Shown in pieces: positions 52,110 through 64,000 of a stretch of DNA of 64,000 nucleotides. A program made the position numbers and the translations under genes. The notes under the pieces were generated by a model. That model worked only from the letters and a program-made list of their open reading frames with translations. It did not search any database and had not been told where the DNA came from. Source of the DNA: an uncultured Devosia sp. (GTDB lineage Bacteria; Pseudomonadota; Alphaproteobacteria; Rhizobiales; Devosiaceae); assembly GCF_946479885.1 (NCBI RefSeq), contig NZ_CAMLHM010000008.1, forward strand, positions 1 to 64,000. Reading direction: 5' to 3'. The first letter of the stretch is position 1, and every line of letters starts with the position of its first letter.

Positions 52110-52982
52110 ATGGCCGTCGACCAGCTCTCCTCCATTCCGCTCACCAAGGACCAGGCCTACGCCCTGGTCGATGCCGTGATGGAACGCGACGATCTGGCGC
52201 TGACCGCATCGGCGCATGAAAACGAGGAAACCGGCGAGTGGTTCTTCGAGGCCACCTGCGACAGCCCACCCGATATTGAATCGTTTGTTGAACTGGCGCG
52301 ACAAACCCTTGGTGGCGCAGTAGAATTTTCCGTCGCACCGATCGACCCCGAGATCAACTGGGTGGCCAAGTCGCTCGAAGGCCTCGCCCCGGTCATCGCC
52401 GGCGGCTTCTATGTCTATGGCAGCCACGAAACCGGCCCGGTTCCCGGCGGCCTGACGCCGATGAAAATCGATGCGGCACAAGCCTTTGGCACCGGCCACC
52501 ACGAAACGACCACGGGGTGCCTTGAAGCCATCGACAAGGTGCTCAAGCGCAAGAAGCCGCGCTACATGATCGATGTCGGCACCGGCACGGGCGTCCTCGC
52601 CATTGCCCTCGCCAAGCGCACGCGCACCACCGTGATCGCCAGCGATATCGACCCCATTTCAGTGGTCACCACCATCGAGAATGCCGCGCAGAACGGGGTG
52701 GGAAAGCACATTATCGCGCTTGAGGCGACGGGGGTAAACCACCCCACCATCATGCAAAATTCGCCCTATGACCTGATCGTCGCCAATATCCTGGCCGGTC
52801 CGCTGATGGCGCTGGCCCCCTCGATCGGCCGCATCGCGCAAAAGGGCGCGACGGTGATTTTGTCGGGCATCCTGCAGCATCAGGCGCGCGGCGTCATCAA
52901 CGCCTATGCGCGCCAGGGCATGGTGCTGAGCCAGAAATTGCAGCGCAAGGACTGGACCACGCTCATTCTCGAGATGCCGTAA
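52110..52982 (+). CDS. prmA: Ribosomal protein L11 methyltransferase
   Basis: 290 residues. It trimethylates L11 using S-adenosylmethionine. An N-terminal substrate-recognition domain precedes AFGTGHHETTTGCLEAI, the PrmA signature, then MIDVGTGTGVLAIALAKR (SAM motif I) and DLIVANILAGPLMALAP (motif IV, with the NILA catalytic segment). The C-terminus keeps GILQHQARGVINAY. Start ATG 52110. Confidence 0.93.
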   Translation: MAVDQLSSIPLTKDQAYALVDAVMERDDLALTASAHENEETGEWFFEATCDSPPDIESFVELARQTLGGAVEFSVAPIDPEINWVAKSLEGLAPVIAGGFYVYGSHETGPVPGGLTPMKIDAAQAFGTGHHETTTGCLEAIDKVLKRKKPRYMIDVGTGTGVLAIALAKRTRTTVIASDIDPISVVTTIENAAQNGVGKHIIALEATGVNHPTIMQNSPYDLIVANILAGPLMALAPSIGRIAQKGATVILSGILQHQARGVINAYARQGMVLSQKLQRKDWTTLILEMP

Positions 52983-53100
52983 CATACCCTTCGATGTGAC
53001 ACCGCACTCTGGGCCAATTGGGTAACGGACTGCGGCACCTGAGCAGCTCCAACCGGGCCGGGCGTCCTCACCACTCTGTGGGAGAGGCCAGAAAAGCAAA

Positions 53101-53124
53101 ATCCCCGAAGCATGCTCCGGGGAT
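53101..53124 (-). terminator. Terminator of the 43-codon small gene
   Basis: Near-perfect palindrome atccccg...cggggat (53101-53107 with 53118-53124), with further pairing inside, followed on the minus strand by TTTT. It lies 34 bp after the stop of the small reading frame at 53158-53289, which supports that frame being transcribed. Confidence 0.75.
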
Positions 53125-53157
53125 CAAACAGAATCGTCAGCAGTAAACTGCAGCGCT

Positions 53158-53289
53158 TTACGGGCGCTTGGTGAACGCGCCGATCAGCTGGTGCTGCATG
53201 CGATAGCTGATCTGACGGCTCGATTCACGACCGCGGGCGTCGATGACGCTACCCAGGGCCTTGCGGAAATCGTTCTTGCTCTCAGTCAT
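53158..53289 (-). CDS. Small protein of 43 residues
   Basis: 43 codons from ATG at 53289 to TAA at 53158. The sequence (start MTESKNDFRKALGSVIDARG, end QLIGAFTKRP) is basic, with RESSRQISYRMQHQ in the middle, and looks like a soluble helix with an amphipathic arrangement. A clean terminator follows and it is spaced from the next small gene. No family recognised. It could be a stable small protein. Confidence 0.6.
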   Translation of the reverse strand: MTESKNDFRKALGSVIDARGRESSRQISYRMQHQLIGAFTKRP

Positions 53290-53410
53290 TCTAGGCTCCA
53301 TGCACTTGTGACGACGGTCTATTGCCCCCGTCACGATCTATTTAGTCTGCCCCGCAGGTTTTGGTTAGGCCCTTACGGTCAGACCAGCCTTGCAGGACTC
53401 GCAAGTCCCG

Positions 53411-53545
53411 TTACCGCTTTGTTAATTTGCCATTCAGCCTGCCGTATTCGCGCTCGTGGCGCGCGACATAAAGCTGCGCCTGCCGTTCACGCCCGGCGAT
53501 CAACGCATCGAACGCCCGCGCGAGGAAATTCTTGTCCTGACCCAT
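53411..53545 (-). CDS. Small protein of 44 residues
   Basis: 44 codons from ATG at 53545, with CAGGAGAG just upstream, to the stop at 53411. The protein (start MGQDKNFLARAFDALIAGRE) is highly basic and helical: RQAQLYVARHEREYGRLNGK. The size and charge suggest a nucleic-acid or ribosome-associated small protein, but this is a guess. It lies 122 bp upstream of the 43-residue gene on the same strand and may be co-transcribed. Confidence 0.65.
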   Translation of the reverse strand: MGQDKNFLARAFDALIAGRERQAQLYVARHEREYGRLNGKLTKR

Positions 53546-53658
53546 CTTCGCTCTCCTGGCTTCTGTAACTAAGGTAGGCTGCGGTCGGCGATTTGCCATG
53601 GGCCGATCCATCACGCCAGCCATGACCGGGACGCAATCCGGCACAAGGACCGCAAGCC

Positions 53659-55482
53659 ATGACCACCCAGAGCTTCCCGCCAGCCGTGTTCCAGAGCTTT
53701 GAGGAAAAGTCGGACAAAAAGACGGTGGCACCGCGCCTCGCGGCACTACGGGCGGCCATGACAAAGGCTGGCATGGACGCATTCCTCATCCCCCGCGCCG
53801 ACGCCCATCGCGGCGAGTCGGTGCCGCCGAGCGATGCCCGGCTGGCCTACATCACCGGCTTCACCGGCTCGGCCGGGCTGGCCGTGGTGGGCCCCAAGAA
53901 AGCGGCACTGTTCGTCGACAGCCGCTATACGCTGCAGGCACCTGCCCAGACAGATACGGGCAAGGTCAGCGTGGTGCAGACCGACCGTGGCGACATGAGC
54001 GACGCGGTCAAGGCCATCATCCCCAAGGGCGGCAAGGTGGCCTATGACCCCTGGCTGCACACGCCGGGCGAAGTGCGGGACATGACCAAGCGACTGGCGG
54101 GCCACGCAACGCTGGTGCCCGGCCCCAACCTCGTCGACGCCATCTGGGCCGACCGCCCCGCCCCGCCCGTGTCGGTCATCGAATTTCTCGGCCATAACAG
54201 AGCCGGCCAGACGTCGACCGACAAGATTGCCGAAATCCAGAAGTCTATCGCCGCCGACCATGCCGATGCCACGGTGCTGACGCTGCCCGAATCGATCTGC
54301 TGGCTGCTCAATATGCGCGGCCGCGATGTGCCCAACACGCCCTTTGTGCTCGGCTTTGCCATCGTGCCCAGGAATGGGCAGCCCACGCTTTATCTCGATC
54401 CGGCCAAGATCACCGATGAGCTGAAGGCTTCGCTCGCCGGCGTGGCCAAGGTCGCCAGCCGCAAGGCGCTGACGACAGCGCTCTCCAAACTCGGCAAGTC
54501 CGGCAAGGCCGTGCTGGTCGATCCCGCCACGGCGCCGGAAGCCATCGTCACGGCGCTGACCGAGGCCGGCGCCAGGCTGGTGGAAAAGCGCGATCCCGTA
54601 TTGCTGCCCAAGTCGCGCAAGAATGCCGCGGAGCTCTCCGGCATGCGCGAGGCGCACCTGCTCGATGGCGTGGCCCTGGCCAAGTTCCTCGCCTGGTTCG
54701 ATGACGCTGCCCCCAAGGGCGGCCTCACCGAAATCGCCATCGTCACCGCGCTCGAAGCCTTCCGCCGCGAGGAAGAGACCTGCGTGGATGCCAGCTTCGA
54801 CACCATTTCCGGGGCCGGCCCCAACGGCGCCATCGTTCATTATCGAGTGACCGACAAGACCGACCGCACGCTCAACCCCGGCGAAATCATGCTGGTCGAC
54901 AGCGGGGCGCAATATCTCTCCGGCACCACCGACATCACGCGGACCCTGTCCACCGGCAAGCCCAGCGACGAGGAGCGCGATCGCTATACCCGTGTGCTCA
55001 AGGGCATGATCGCCATCTCCATGCTCCGCTTCCCCAAGGGCACGACCGGCGGACAGATCGACGTCCTGGCCCGGCAGTTCCTGTGGCAGGCGGGCATTAC
55101 CTACAATCATGGCACCGGCCACGGCGTCGGTGCCTATCTGGGCGTGCATGAGGGACCGGTCGGCATTTCCTCGCGCTACACGACACCGTTCGAAGTGGGC
55201 AACGTCATCTCCAACGAGCCGGGCTACTACCAGACCGGCGCCTATGGCATCCGCATCGAGAACCTGATCACCGTCGTCGAGAGCGCCCAGTTCCCCGGCT
55301 ACCTGGAGTTCGAGACCCTCACCCTGGCACCGATCGACAAGCGGCTGATCCGCAAGTCACTGCTGTCGGAAGCCGAGCGCGCCTGGCTCGACGCCTATCA
55401 TCACCGCGTGTGGAAAGAGATCGGGCCGCTGGTCAAAGGCAAGGTCAAGGACTGGCTGAAGGACGCCACGGCGGAGCTGTAG
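53659..55482 (+). CDS. Xaa-Pro aminopeptidase (M24B family)
   Basis: 607 residues. Two N-terminal creatinase-type domains (RLAALRAAMTKAGMDAFLIPRADAHRGES in part; YITGFTGSAGLAVV) precede the M24 catalytic domain: DSGAQYLSGTTDITRT, HGTGHGVGAYLGVHEGP and NEPGYYQTGAYGIRIENLI. The metal ligands Asp, Asp, His, Glu and Glu are present. It removes N-terminal residues that precede proline, using two divalent metal ions. No signal peptide, so it is cytosolic. Confidence 0.95.
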   Translation: MTTQSFPPAVFQSFEEKSDKKTVAPRLAALRAAMTKAGMDAFLIPRADAHRGESVPPSDARLAYITGFTGSAGLAVVGPKKAALFVDSRYTLQAPAQTDTGKVSVVQTDRGDMSDAVKAIIPKGGKVAYDPWLHTPGEVRDMTKRLAGHATLVPGPNLVDAIWADRPAPPVSVIEFLGHNRAGQTSTDKIAEIQKSIAADHADATVLTLPESICWLLNMRGRDVPNTPFVLGFAIVPRNGQPTLYLDPAKITDELKASLAGVAKVASRKALTTALSKLGKSGKAVLVDPATAPEAIVTALTEAGARLVEKRDPVLLPKSRKNAAELSGMREAHLLDGVALAKFLAWFDDAAPKGGLTEIAIVTALEAFRREEETCVDASFDTISGAGPNGAIVHYRVTDKTDRTLNPGEIMLVDSGAQYLSGTTDITRTLSTGKPSDEERDRYTRVLKGMIAISMLRFPKGTTGGQIDVLARQFLWQAGITYNHGTGHGVGAYLGVHEGPVGISSRYTTPFEVGNVISNEPGYYQTGAYGIRIENLITVVESAQFPGYLEFETLTLAPIDKRLIRKSLLSEAERAWLDAYHHRVWKEIGPLVKGKVKDWLKDATAEL

Positions 55483-55605
55483 GGGCGCTACTTCTCCCGT
55501 GGCGCCCCCGTGTCGCTTCGCGCCCGAGGACAGGCTCCGCGCAGTATGAGGGGGCGTTGCGGCCGCCCTTGGGTCTTGGCCAGGGGCGAGGTTCCCCCTC
55601 ACCGA

Positions 55606-55644
55606 CTCGGCTTCGCCGAGCCACCTCTCCCCGACGGGGAGAGG
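55606..55644. repeat. Palindromic intergenic repeat unit
   Basis: Two adjacent hairpins in the 182-bp gap before the DUF3828-like genes: ctcggc-ttc-gccgag (55606-55620) and cctctcccc-gac-ggggagagg (55624-55644). The pair is of the kind scattered between genes in many alphaproteobacteria. It may also terminate transcription of the aminopeptidase gene. Confidence 0.6.
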
Positions 55645-55664
55645 AATAGAAGCAAGCGTATCGC

Positions 55665-56156
55665 CTAGAACCCCAGCGGGTCGTAGGTCAGCGCCCAGCT
55701 CAGCAGCCAGTGGTCCTCGTTGCCCATGGAGGCGACATCGTCGACGTGCCAGCCGTCGTTCTCGTGGATCATGGAGATGCTGAGCAACCGCGGCTGGTCG
55801 AAATTGTGGTAGCTGACATTGACCACGGCGCGGTCGTCGATGATGGCGGGCTCCCCGATAGCCACATCGAACAGCAATGCGTTCACATCGGGCAGGAACG
55901 GATTGAACACCGCGTTGAGGGTGAACGCCGAGCCGCTCATCGCCGCGTCGCTGGCGAAGACATCGTTCTCGATGGCCTGGTCGAAAATCGCCTTGAGGCG
56001 CGTCGAGTAATAGACCGAGGGATCGGCCACCGTCCGGCCGAGATTGTAGTCGTCGTAGATGGCCGCAACCAGTTCCTTGGGGTTGCTGAAAACCTCGGCC
56101 GCGTTCACCGCCGACGTCAGCACCAGCGCAGCCGCCATGGCCACAATCATTCGCAT
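55665..56156 (-). CDS. DUF3828-like secreted protein (paralogue 1)
   Basis: 163 residues with signal peptide (cleavage near VNA-AE). The N-terminal part FSNPKELVAAIYDDYNLG, the middle FLPDVNALLFDVAIGEPAII, and a final LLSISMIHENDGWHVDDV match a small periplasmic domain. It is one of three related genes on this strand, similar in layout to the other two, with the shared order (N/D-P-x-x-L-x-x-A-I/F-Y), (...A/G-E-P), (...GWxxDD). The family call DUF3828 is tentative; function unknown. Confidence 0.65.
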   Translation of the reverse strand: MRMIVAMAAALVLTSAVNAAEVFSNPKELVAAIYDDYNLGRTVADPSVYYSTRLKAIFDQAIENDVFASDAAMSGSAFTLNAVFNPFLPDVNALLFDVAIGEPAIIDDRAVVNVSYHNFDQPRLLSISMIHENDGWHVDDVASMGNEDHWLLSWALTYDPLGF

Positions 56157-56287
56157 CGTTTTGCCCTCACATCATGCTGCCGATTGGCTAGCGAGAGCGC
56201 GCGGCGCCACTGTGATCGGTCCGTGGCGGATTTGCGGCGGGACGTGAAAGTTTGGCAAGGAAGGGAAGGAAGGGTCTTCCTTGGGGC

Positions 56288-56403
56288 TACCCCCTCCTAA
56301 CCTCCCCCTGATAGGGGGAGGAATCCGTCCGGTGGTTGTCGCGGATCGTGCCACGAACTCTATCTGTTCCTCCCCCTTTTCAGGGGGAGGTTAGGAGGGG
56401 GTA
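56288..56403. repeat. Inverted pair of a palindromic repeat
   Basis: 24 bases at 56288-56311 recur as an exact reverse complement at 56380-56403, and each arm contains its own hairpin (cctccccct paired with agggggagg). The arrangement is that of two REP-type units facing each other. It lies between paralogues 1 and 2 in noncoding DNA. Confidence 0.8.
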
Positions 56404-56410
56404 TTCTTCC

Positions 56411-56878
56411 CTACTGATACAGCGCCGCGGCCTCGGCGAAGATTTCGCTGAGGCGGTAGGGGTTATCCGGGTTGGTCGAGACAACGTCGTCGATCTTCCA
56501 GCCGCCATCTTCCAGCACCAGCTCATAGGTGAGCGAGCGCGGTTCGCCGAAATTGTTGAACGTGACATCCACCGAGGCATAGTCGCCGGCAATGCCCGCC
56601 GCGCCGATCTCGAAATCGGTGATGTCGTAGTCCTGGCCATCGATATAGGGATCGAAGCTGATGGCGCCCATTTCGCCCTCGGGGGTGATCTCGGCGTCAT
56701 TGTCGTAGAGCGCCTGCAGCGCCGCCGAGCGGAACTGGCCCTCGTCCTCGGGGAAGGTGCCGTTGAAATAGGGCTGGTAGAACGCCTCCAGCAGCGCATC
56801 GGGCGTGTCATAGGCTTGGGCGGCGGCAAGGCTCGTCAGGGCCAGGACGAAGCCGACGGCAAGGGTGGCAAGGCGCAT
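56411..56878 (-). CDS. DUF3828-like secreted protein (paralogue 2)
   Basis: 155 residues from ATG at 56878, signal peptide ending near AQA-YD. The pattern is that of paralogue 1: YDTPDALLEAFYQPYFNG near the start, GAISFDPYIDGQDYDITDF in the middle and a GWKIDDVVSTNPDNPYRLS end. It lies 16 bp after the stop of paralogue 3 on the same strand. Function unknown; exported. An inverted repeat follows it. Confidence 0.7.
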   Translation of the reverse strand: MRLATLAVGFVLALTSLAAAQAYDTPDALLEAFYQPYFNGTFPEDEGQFRSAALQALYDNDAEITPEGEMGAISFDPYIDGQDYDITDFEIGAAGIAGDYASVDVTFNNFGEPRSLTYELVLEDGGWKIDDVVSTNPDNPYRLSEIFAEAAALYQ

Positions 56879-56894
56879 GGAAGTCTCCGGTATG

Positions 56895-57392
56895 TCAGAA
56901 CGGATTGGCGAAATAGTCCGAGATCCGCTCGGGCTCGGAACCGTCATAACCGGGCAGGATGATGTCGTCGATCTTCCAGCCCCTGGTTCCCTCATCGACG
57001 AGTTCGAAGGTGATCTGCTTGGGCTGGTAGCCGGTGATGTCGACGGCGATCACGGCCCGGTCCCGTTTCACCTTGGGCTCTCCGACCGCGAAATCCATCC
57101 CCGCCGAATCCTGGCCGTTGATGAAGGGCGAGAAATCCAGCACCCCCATCTCATTGCCATCGGCCTTCATCGCCGCGTCGGCCGCGGTGAAGCTGGCGTG
57201 AAGCGCGGTGGAAAAGGCGTCAAGGTCGCTGAAGGCAGCGTCGCTGTCGAAGTTCTCCCAGTCTTCGGCGGCCTCGATCTGATCGTAGATGGCCACGAGC
57301 AAGGCGCGCGGGTCATCGAACTTCGGAATCGGCGCGGCAAAAGCCGGCACCGACAGGAGTGTGAGGCCAAGGGCCAGCAAGTGTGATCGCAT
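56895..57392 (-). CDS. DUF3828-like secreted protein (paralogue 3)
   Basis: 165 residues, signal peptide ending near AFA-AP. DDPRALLVAIYDQIEAAEDW and GVLDFSPFINGQDSAGMDFAVGEP parallel the other paralogues, as does the GWKIDDIILPG end. It shares one base with the upstream 428-residue gene (TGATG), so the two are translationally coupled. This coupling suggests the three small secreted proteins and the large one belong to one operon. Function unknown. Confidence 0.7.
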   Translation of the reverse strand: MRSHLLALGLTLLSVPAFAAPIPKFDDPRALLVAIYDQIEAAEDWENFDSDAAFSDLDAFSTALHASFTAADAAMKADGNEMGVLDFSPFINGQDSAGMDFAVGEPKVKRDRAVIAVDITGYQPKQITFELVDEGTRGWKIDDIILPGYDGSEPERISDYFANPF

Positions 57393-58678
57393 CAGTTGAA
57401 CCAGAAGGCGTAGTTGATCCAGTCGGTGCCAAACACCCGGTTGGCTTCGGCAAAGCTCTGTGCATCGGCAACCGGACCCGCCTTGATATAGGGCAAGGCG
57501 CCCTGCCCGGTGATCAGCATGACAATGTCGGTCTCGGTCGCGTTCTCGAAATAGGCCTTGAGGTCAAAGCCCTGCTTGAAGCGCCAATGCGGCACCAGCA
57601 GTTTGCCCGCCAGAATCTGGTCGACCGTGTCGAGCGTGGCCATCCAGGCGTCGACAGTCTCCTGCGTCACCGGGTGGTCGGGCGACAGAGACGTCTGGCT
57701 GGGCGATGGCACGAGTTCTCGGTCATCGTCGGTCTCGGCCAGGATCAGCTCCCAGTTCTTGCGCGACAGTTCCGTGATCGACTGCAGGCGCCCCAGCACC
57801 CCGGCCAGTCGCTCGCGGTCGGTCACCGGAAAATCCATGGTGTGGATGGCGGCGACGATGTCGGCGATGAACGCGTCGCTGTCGGGGTCCATGAACAGCG
57901 TGCTGCCGGTCGAATAATCTTCCATCGGCAAGCCGGATTTGGGGAAGACCCGATGCAGATAGGCGTCGAAAAACTCGGAAAAGTCATGCGCCAGCAGCAG
58001 ATCGACCGGTGCGGCCGTAACCTGCATATAGCCCGCGAACCAGATCGCATCGGCGCGGTCGAAGCCAATCGTGGTATCGAATTCCGGGGCCGGCGTGCCC
58101 GATTTTGTCTTGCCGCCGGGCGGCGGGCCATCCGGCGGCGGGATATCGGTGAACTCGCCAACCGAACCGAGCAGCGCACCCAGGGTTTCGTTTGCCCCTG
58201 CCTCGCCATTGCCGTCGAAATCGATGCGCACCTTGAGCGGATCGATCTTGATGACGTAGTCGCCGTTCACGCCTGCGGTTTCAAAGCCGATACGCGCCTG
58301 CTCCACATCGGCCAGGAAATCCACGAACACGGTGCGCAGTGCCGTATAGGTCAGCGTCTCCGGGTTGGGATTGGCCGGCGCGGACTCGAGGCCGGTATCG
58401 ATGCCCAGCAGCATGGCCGCGGCGGGCGAACCGGGCGTCGTCGCACCATAGCGATAGAGATCCTGCGCCAGGCTTTCATAGGCGATGACCATCTGCAGCA
58501 TGCCTTGGGCAAAGCACGCCTCTTCGTCCAGCTTGTAGCAGGCCTCGAGCGCATCTGGCAGGCCGTCGGCGGCCGTACCGGCATAAAGATGCTCCACCAG
58601 CGCATCGGCGGACTCGCCGGCAATTGCCGCACCTGGCAGCATCAGGGTGGCCATGGCCACCACAGTCAAAACCCTCAT
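57392..58678 (-). CDS. Secreted protein of unknown function
   Basis: 428 residues with an N-terminal signal peptide (cleavage near AIA-GE). Features include two Cys (CYKLDEEAC), a Pro-rich loop (PPPDGPPPGGKTKSG, about 175-190), and FDGNGEAGANE, which resembles a calcium-binding loop. The C-terminal half has KNWELILAETDDDREL and DWINYAFWFN at the end. I do not recognise a family. First gene of the operon with the three small secreted proteins; ligA follows on the same strand. Confidence 0.8.
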   Translation of the reverse strand: MRVLTVVAMATLMLPGAAIAGESADALVEHLYAGTAADGLPDALEACYKLDEEACFAQGMLQMVIAYESLAQDLYRYGATTPGSPAAAMLLGIDTGLESAPANPNPETLTYTALRTVFVDFLADVEQARIGFETAGVNGDYVIKIDPLKVRIDFDGNGEAGANETLGALLGSVGEFTDIPPPDGPPPGGKTKSGTPAPEFDTTIGFDRADAIWFAGYMQVTAAPVDLLLAHDFSEFFDAYLHRVFPKSGLPMEDYSTGSTLFMDPDSDAFIADIVAAIHTMDFPVTDRERLAGVLGRLQSITELSRKNWELILAETDDDRELVPSPSQTSLSPDHPVTQETVDAWMATLDTVDQILAGKLLVPHWRFKQGFDLKAYFENATETDIVMLITGQGALPYIKAGPVADAQSFAEANRVFGTDWINYAFWFN

Positions 58679-58729
58679 CGCGTTCTCCCTCGTGACGCTG
58701 CGCGATAGTCTGTGTTCACATCTGACCGT

Positions 58730-62712
<3,983 letters not shown>

Positions 62713-62820
62713 GCGCGGACTATTCCCAGACTTCGACCAACCAAGTGGATGACATCCATTTACCACCACTGCGTCATTCCCGCGAAGGCGCGATTCCAGC
62801 TTATCCGCTGGAAGAATGGC

Positions 62821-62849
62821 TTCCCGCCTGCGCGGGAATGACGCCGAGG
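62821..62849. repeat. 29-bp dispersed repeat, copy 2
   Basis: Exact copy of 60995-61023, upstream of recN and downstream of bamD, adjacent to a related unit at 62773-62800. The two units around 62773-62849 form an inverted pair with arms cgcgaaggcgcgattccagc and cgctggaagaatgg. Confidence 0.8.
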
Positions 62850-62942
62850 GTGGAAGTCCCCCAAAAAACGAACCGGGGCGCATCTTAGCGCCCCGGAACA
62901 AACTAGCAACAGATTACTGAGGAACCGTTAGTTCCCCGAAAC

Positions 62943-63779
62943 TCAGTTTCGGAGGCCCGCCATCCAGCTGCCGTCATTGACGACAGGCGACAGGCCCTGC
63001 TTGCCGAGCAGGTCGAACGCTTCCTTATACCAGGTGCTCGACGGGTAGTTGTGGCCCAGCACAGCCGCGGCGGTGGTCGCCTCGTTGGTCAGGCCGAGCA
63101 GCAGGTAAGCCTCGGTCAGGCGGAACAGGGCTTCCTCGACATGGGTGGAGGTCTGCCACGTCTCGACAACGACGCGGAAGCGGTTGATGGCGGCGGTATA
63201 CTGGCCATTGCCCAGATAATAGCGCCCCACCGACATTTCCTTGCCGGCCAGCTGGTCATAGGCCACCAGCAGCTTTTCCTTGGCATCCTCGGCATAGTCG
63301 GACTGCGGGTAGTTCGCGATGACCAGATTATAGGTCTCGATCGCATCGGCCGAGAGCTGCTGGTCGCGCGTGATGTCCTTGATCTGGGCGAAATAGGCAT
63401 TCGCCTTCAGATACAGCACATAGGCCGCATCGGGCTTGTTGGCATAGAGCGCCATGTAGCGGTCTGCCGCCAGGATAGCTTCGTCGAGCTTGCCGCCGCG
63501 ATAGTTCGCGTAAACCTGCATCAGCTTGGATTTTTCCAGCAGCGCATCACGCGGATGCTGCCGATCGAGCTGCTCGAGCGACTTGACCGCCGTGGCGTAG
63601 TACTGGCGATCCATGTCGTCCAGCGCCTTCTGATACAGCGTGGCGGCAGGAATGATCGGCTCTTCCTTGAGCTTGGGCGGACCAAACATGCTGCAGCCGG
63701 CGAGCAGCGCAGCGAAGAGGGCGACCGTGAGAAACCGGGCGGCCCGGCTGGTGAGACCACCAATAACGTCAACTGTCAC
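62943..63779 (-). CDS. bamD: Outer membrane assembly lipoprotein BamD
   Basis: 278 residues from GTG at 63779. Signal peptide and lipobox LLAGC, acylated Cys at residue 29. The rest is tetratricopeptide-like: LYQKALDDMDRQYYATAVKSLEQLDRQHP in part, then five repeats including AIETYNLVIANYPQSDYAEDAKEKLL in part. Part of the BAM complex that inserts outer membrane proteins. It lies between recN and lpxC in the usual order. Confidence 0.95.
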   Translation of the reverse strand: MTVDVIGGLTSRAARFLTVALFAALLAGCSMFGPPKLKEEPIIPAATLYQKALDDMDRQYYATAVKSLEQLDRQHPRDALLEKSKLMQVYANYRGGKLDEAILAADRYMALYANKPDAAYVLYLKANAYFAQIKDITRDQQLSADAIETYNLVIANYPQSDYAEDAKEKLLVAYDQLAGKEMSVGRYYLGNGQYTAAINRFRVVVETWQTSTHVEEALFRLTEAYLLLGLTNEATTAAAVLGHNYPSSTWYKEAFDLLGKQGLSPVVNDGSWMAGLRN

Positions 63780-63870
63780 GAAGTGCCCCGTCCTTATAAC
63801 GAAAACCGCATTGGCTGCGGCGTAGTTAGAAAATGGATCAAAACTGTGGCGCCGCGCGCCGCCCTCAGGA

Positions 63871-64000
63871 TCAGCGCACGGACCGCAGATAGTGATTGAC
63901 CGCCAGACCCTCGGGCTGATCGTCGAAAGCCTCGAATTCGAGCGGCAAGTCTTCCGCGCCCACTATTTCATAATTGGCTTCACTGGAGAAGAGCCCGGTC
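63871..64000 (-). CDS. lpxC: UDP-3-O-acyl-GlcNAc deacetylase, C-terminal end (partial)
   Basis: Only the last 43 codons lie in the window; stop TGA at 63871. They read LFSSEANYEIVGAEDL... ending VNHYLRSVR, consistent with the LpxC C-terminus (variable tail after the F/Y-E-I-V core). lpxC precedes bamD in this gene order in alphaproteobacteria. It catalyses the committed step of lipid A synthesis. Assignment relies on the context more than on the short sequence. Confidence 0.55.
   Translation of the reverse strand, partial: TGLFSSEANYEIVGAEDLPLEFEAFDDQPEGLAVNHYLRSVR

Overview
The window is GC-rich, densely coding chromosomal DNA from an alphaproteobacterium, most probably order Hyphomicrobiales and close to Devosia. 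This placement is inferred from gene content and order: a circularly permuted two-piece tmRNA gene next to sspB, hflK-hflC, miaA divergent from serB, and ligA-recN-bamD-lpxC leading into a cell-division cluster. No rRNA, tRNA, CRISPR array, integrase or transposase was seen.

Layout. 0-9.6 kb: PhzF-like, UPF0303 and GFA-like enzymes, an orphan B12-binding radical SAM protein, a Nudix protein, ilvC, a TetR regulator with a palindromic operator, a hydrolase, a membrane protein and an Old Yellow Enzyme. 9.7-17.4 kb: a secreted protein, an FAD monooxygenase, Kup, an FMN reductase, two tandem small secreted paralogues, and a divergent Bcr/CflA-type exporter and TetR pair with a 20-bp repeated operator candidate. 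17.4-21.4 kb: pdxJ, then ilvB-ilvN behind a leader peptide and attenuator. 21.5-28.6 kb: SRPBCC protein, phosphate permease, Nudix, cold-shock protein, lipoprotein, DUF423, MATE, miaA and serB. 28.7-34.8 kb: a leftward block of thyA, MazG-like, DUF4424, GNAT, folA, hflK and hflC. 34.9-43.4 kb: RidA, the ssrA-sspB tagging and degradation pair, a large AsmA protein, and a phytase-type esterase whose signal peptide ends in an in-frame stop behind a Pho-box-like promoter.

43.6-49.6 kb is the accessory hotspot. The 3' end of the UvrD helicase gene is present twice (172 bp, one mismatch). Between the copies lies one convergent gene for a SIR2-like, probably NAD-consuming protein with base composition unlike its neighbours. 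An EF-hand protein and an atypical KAP P-loop NTPase follow. It looks like a small gene cassette inserted so that uvrD stays intact. No mobility gene is visible.

49.6-64 kb returns to core genes: methyltransferase, UPF0145, PrmA, two small ORFs of 43-44 codons, an M24 aminopeptidase, three tandem DUF3828-like secreted proteins separated by palindromic repeats, a 428-residue secreted protein, ligA, recN (flanked by a repeat family), bamD and the end of lpxC.
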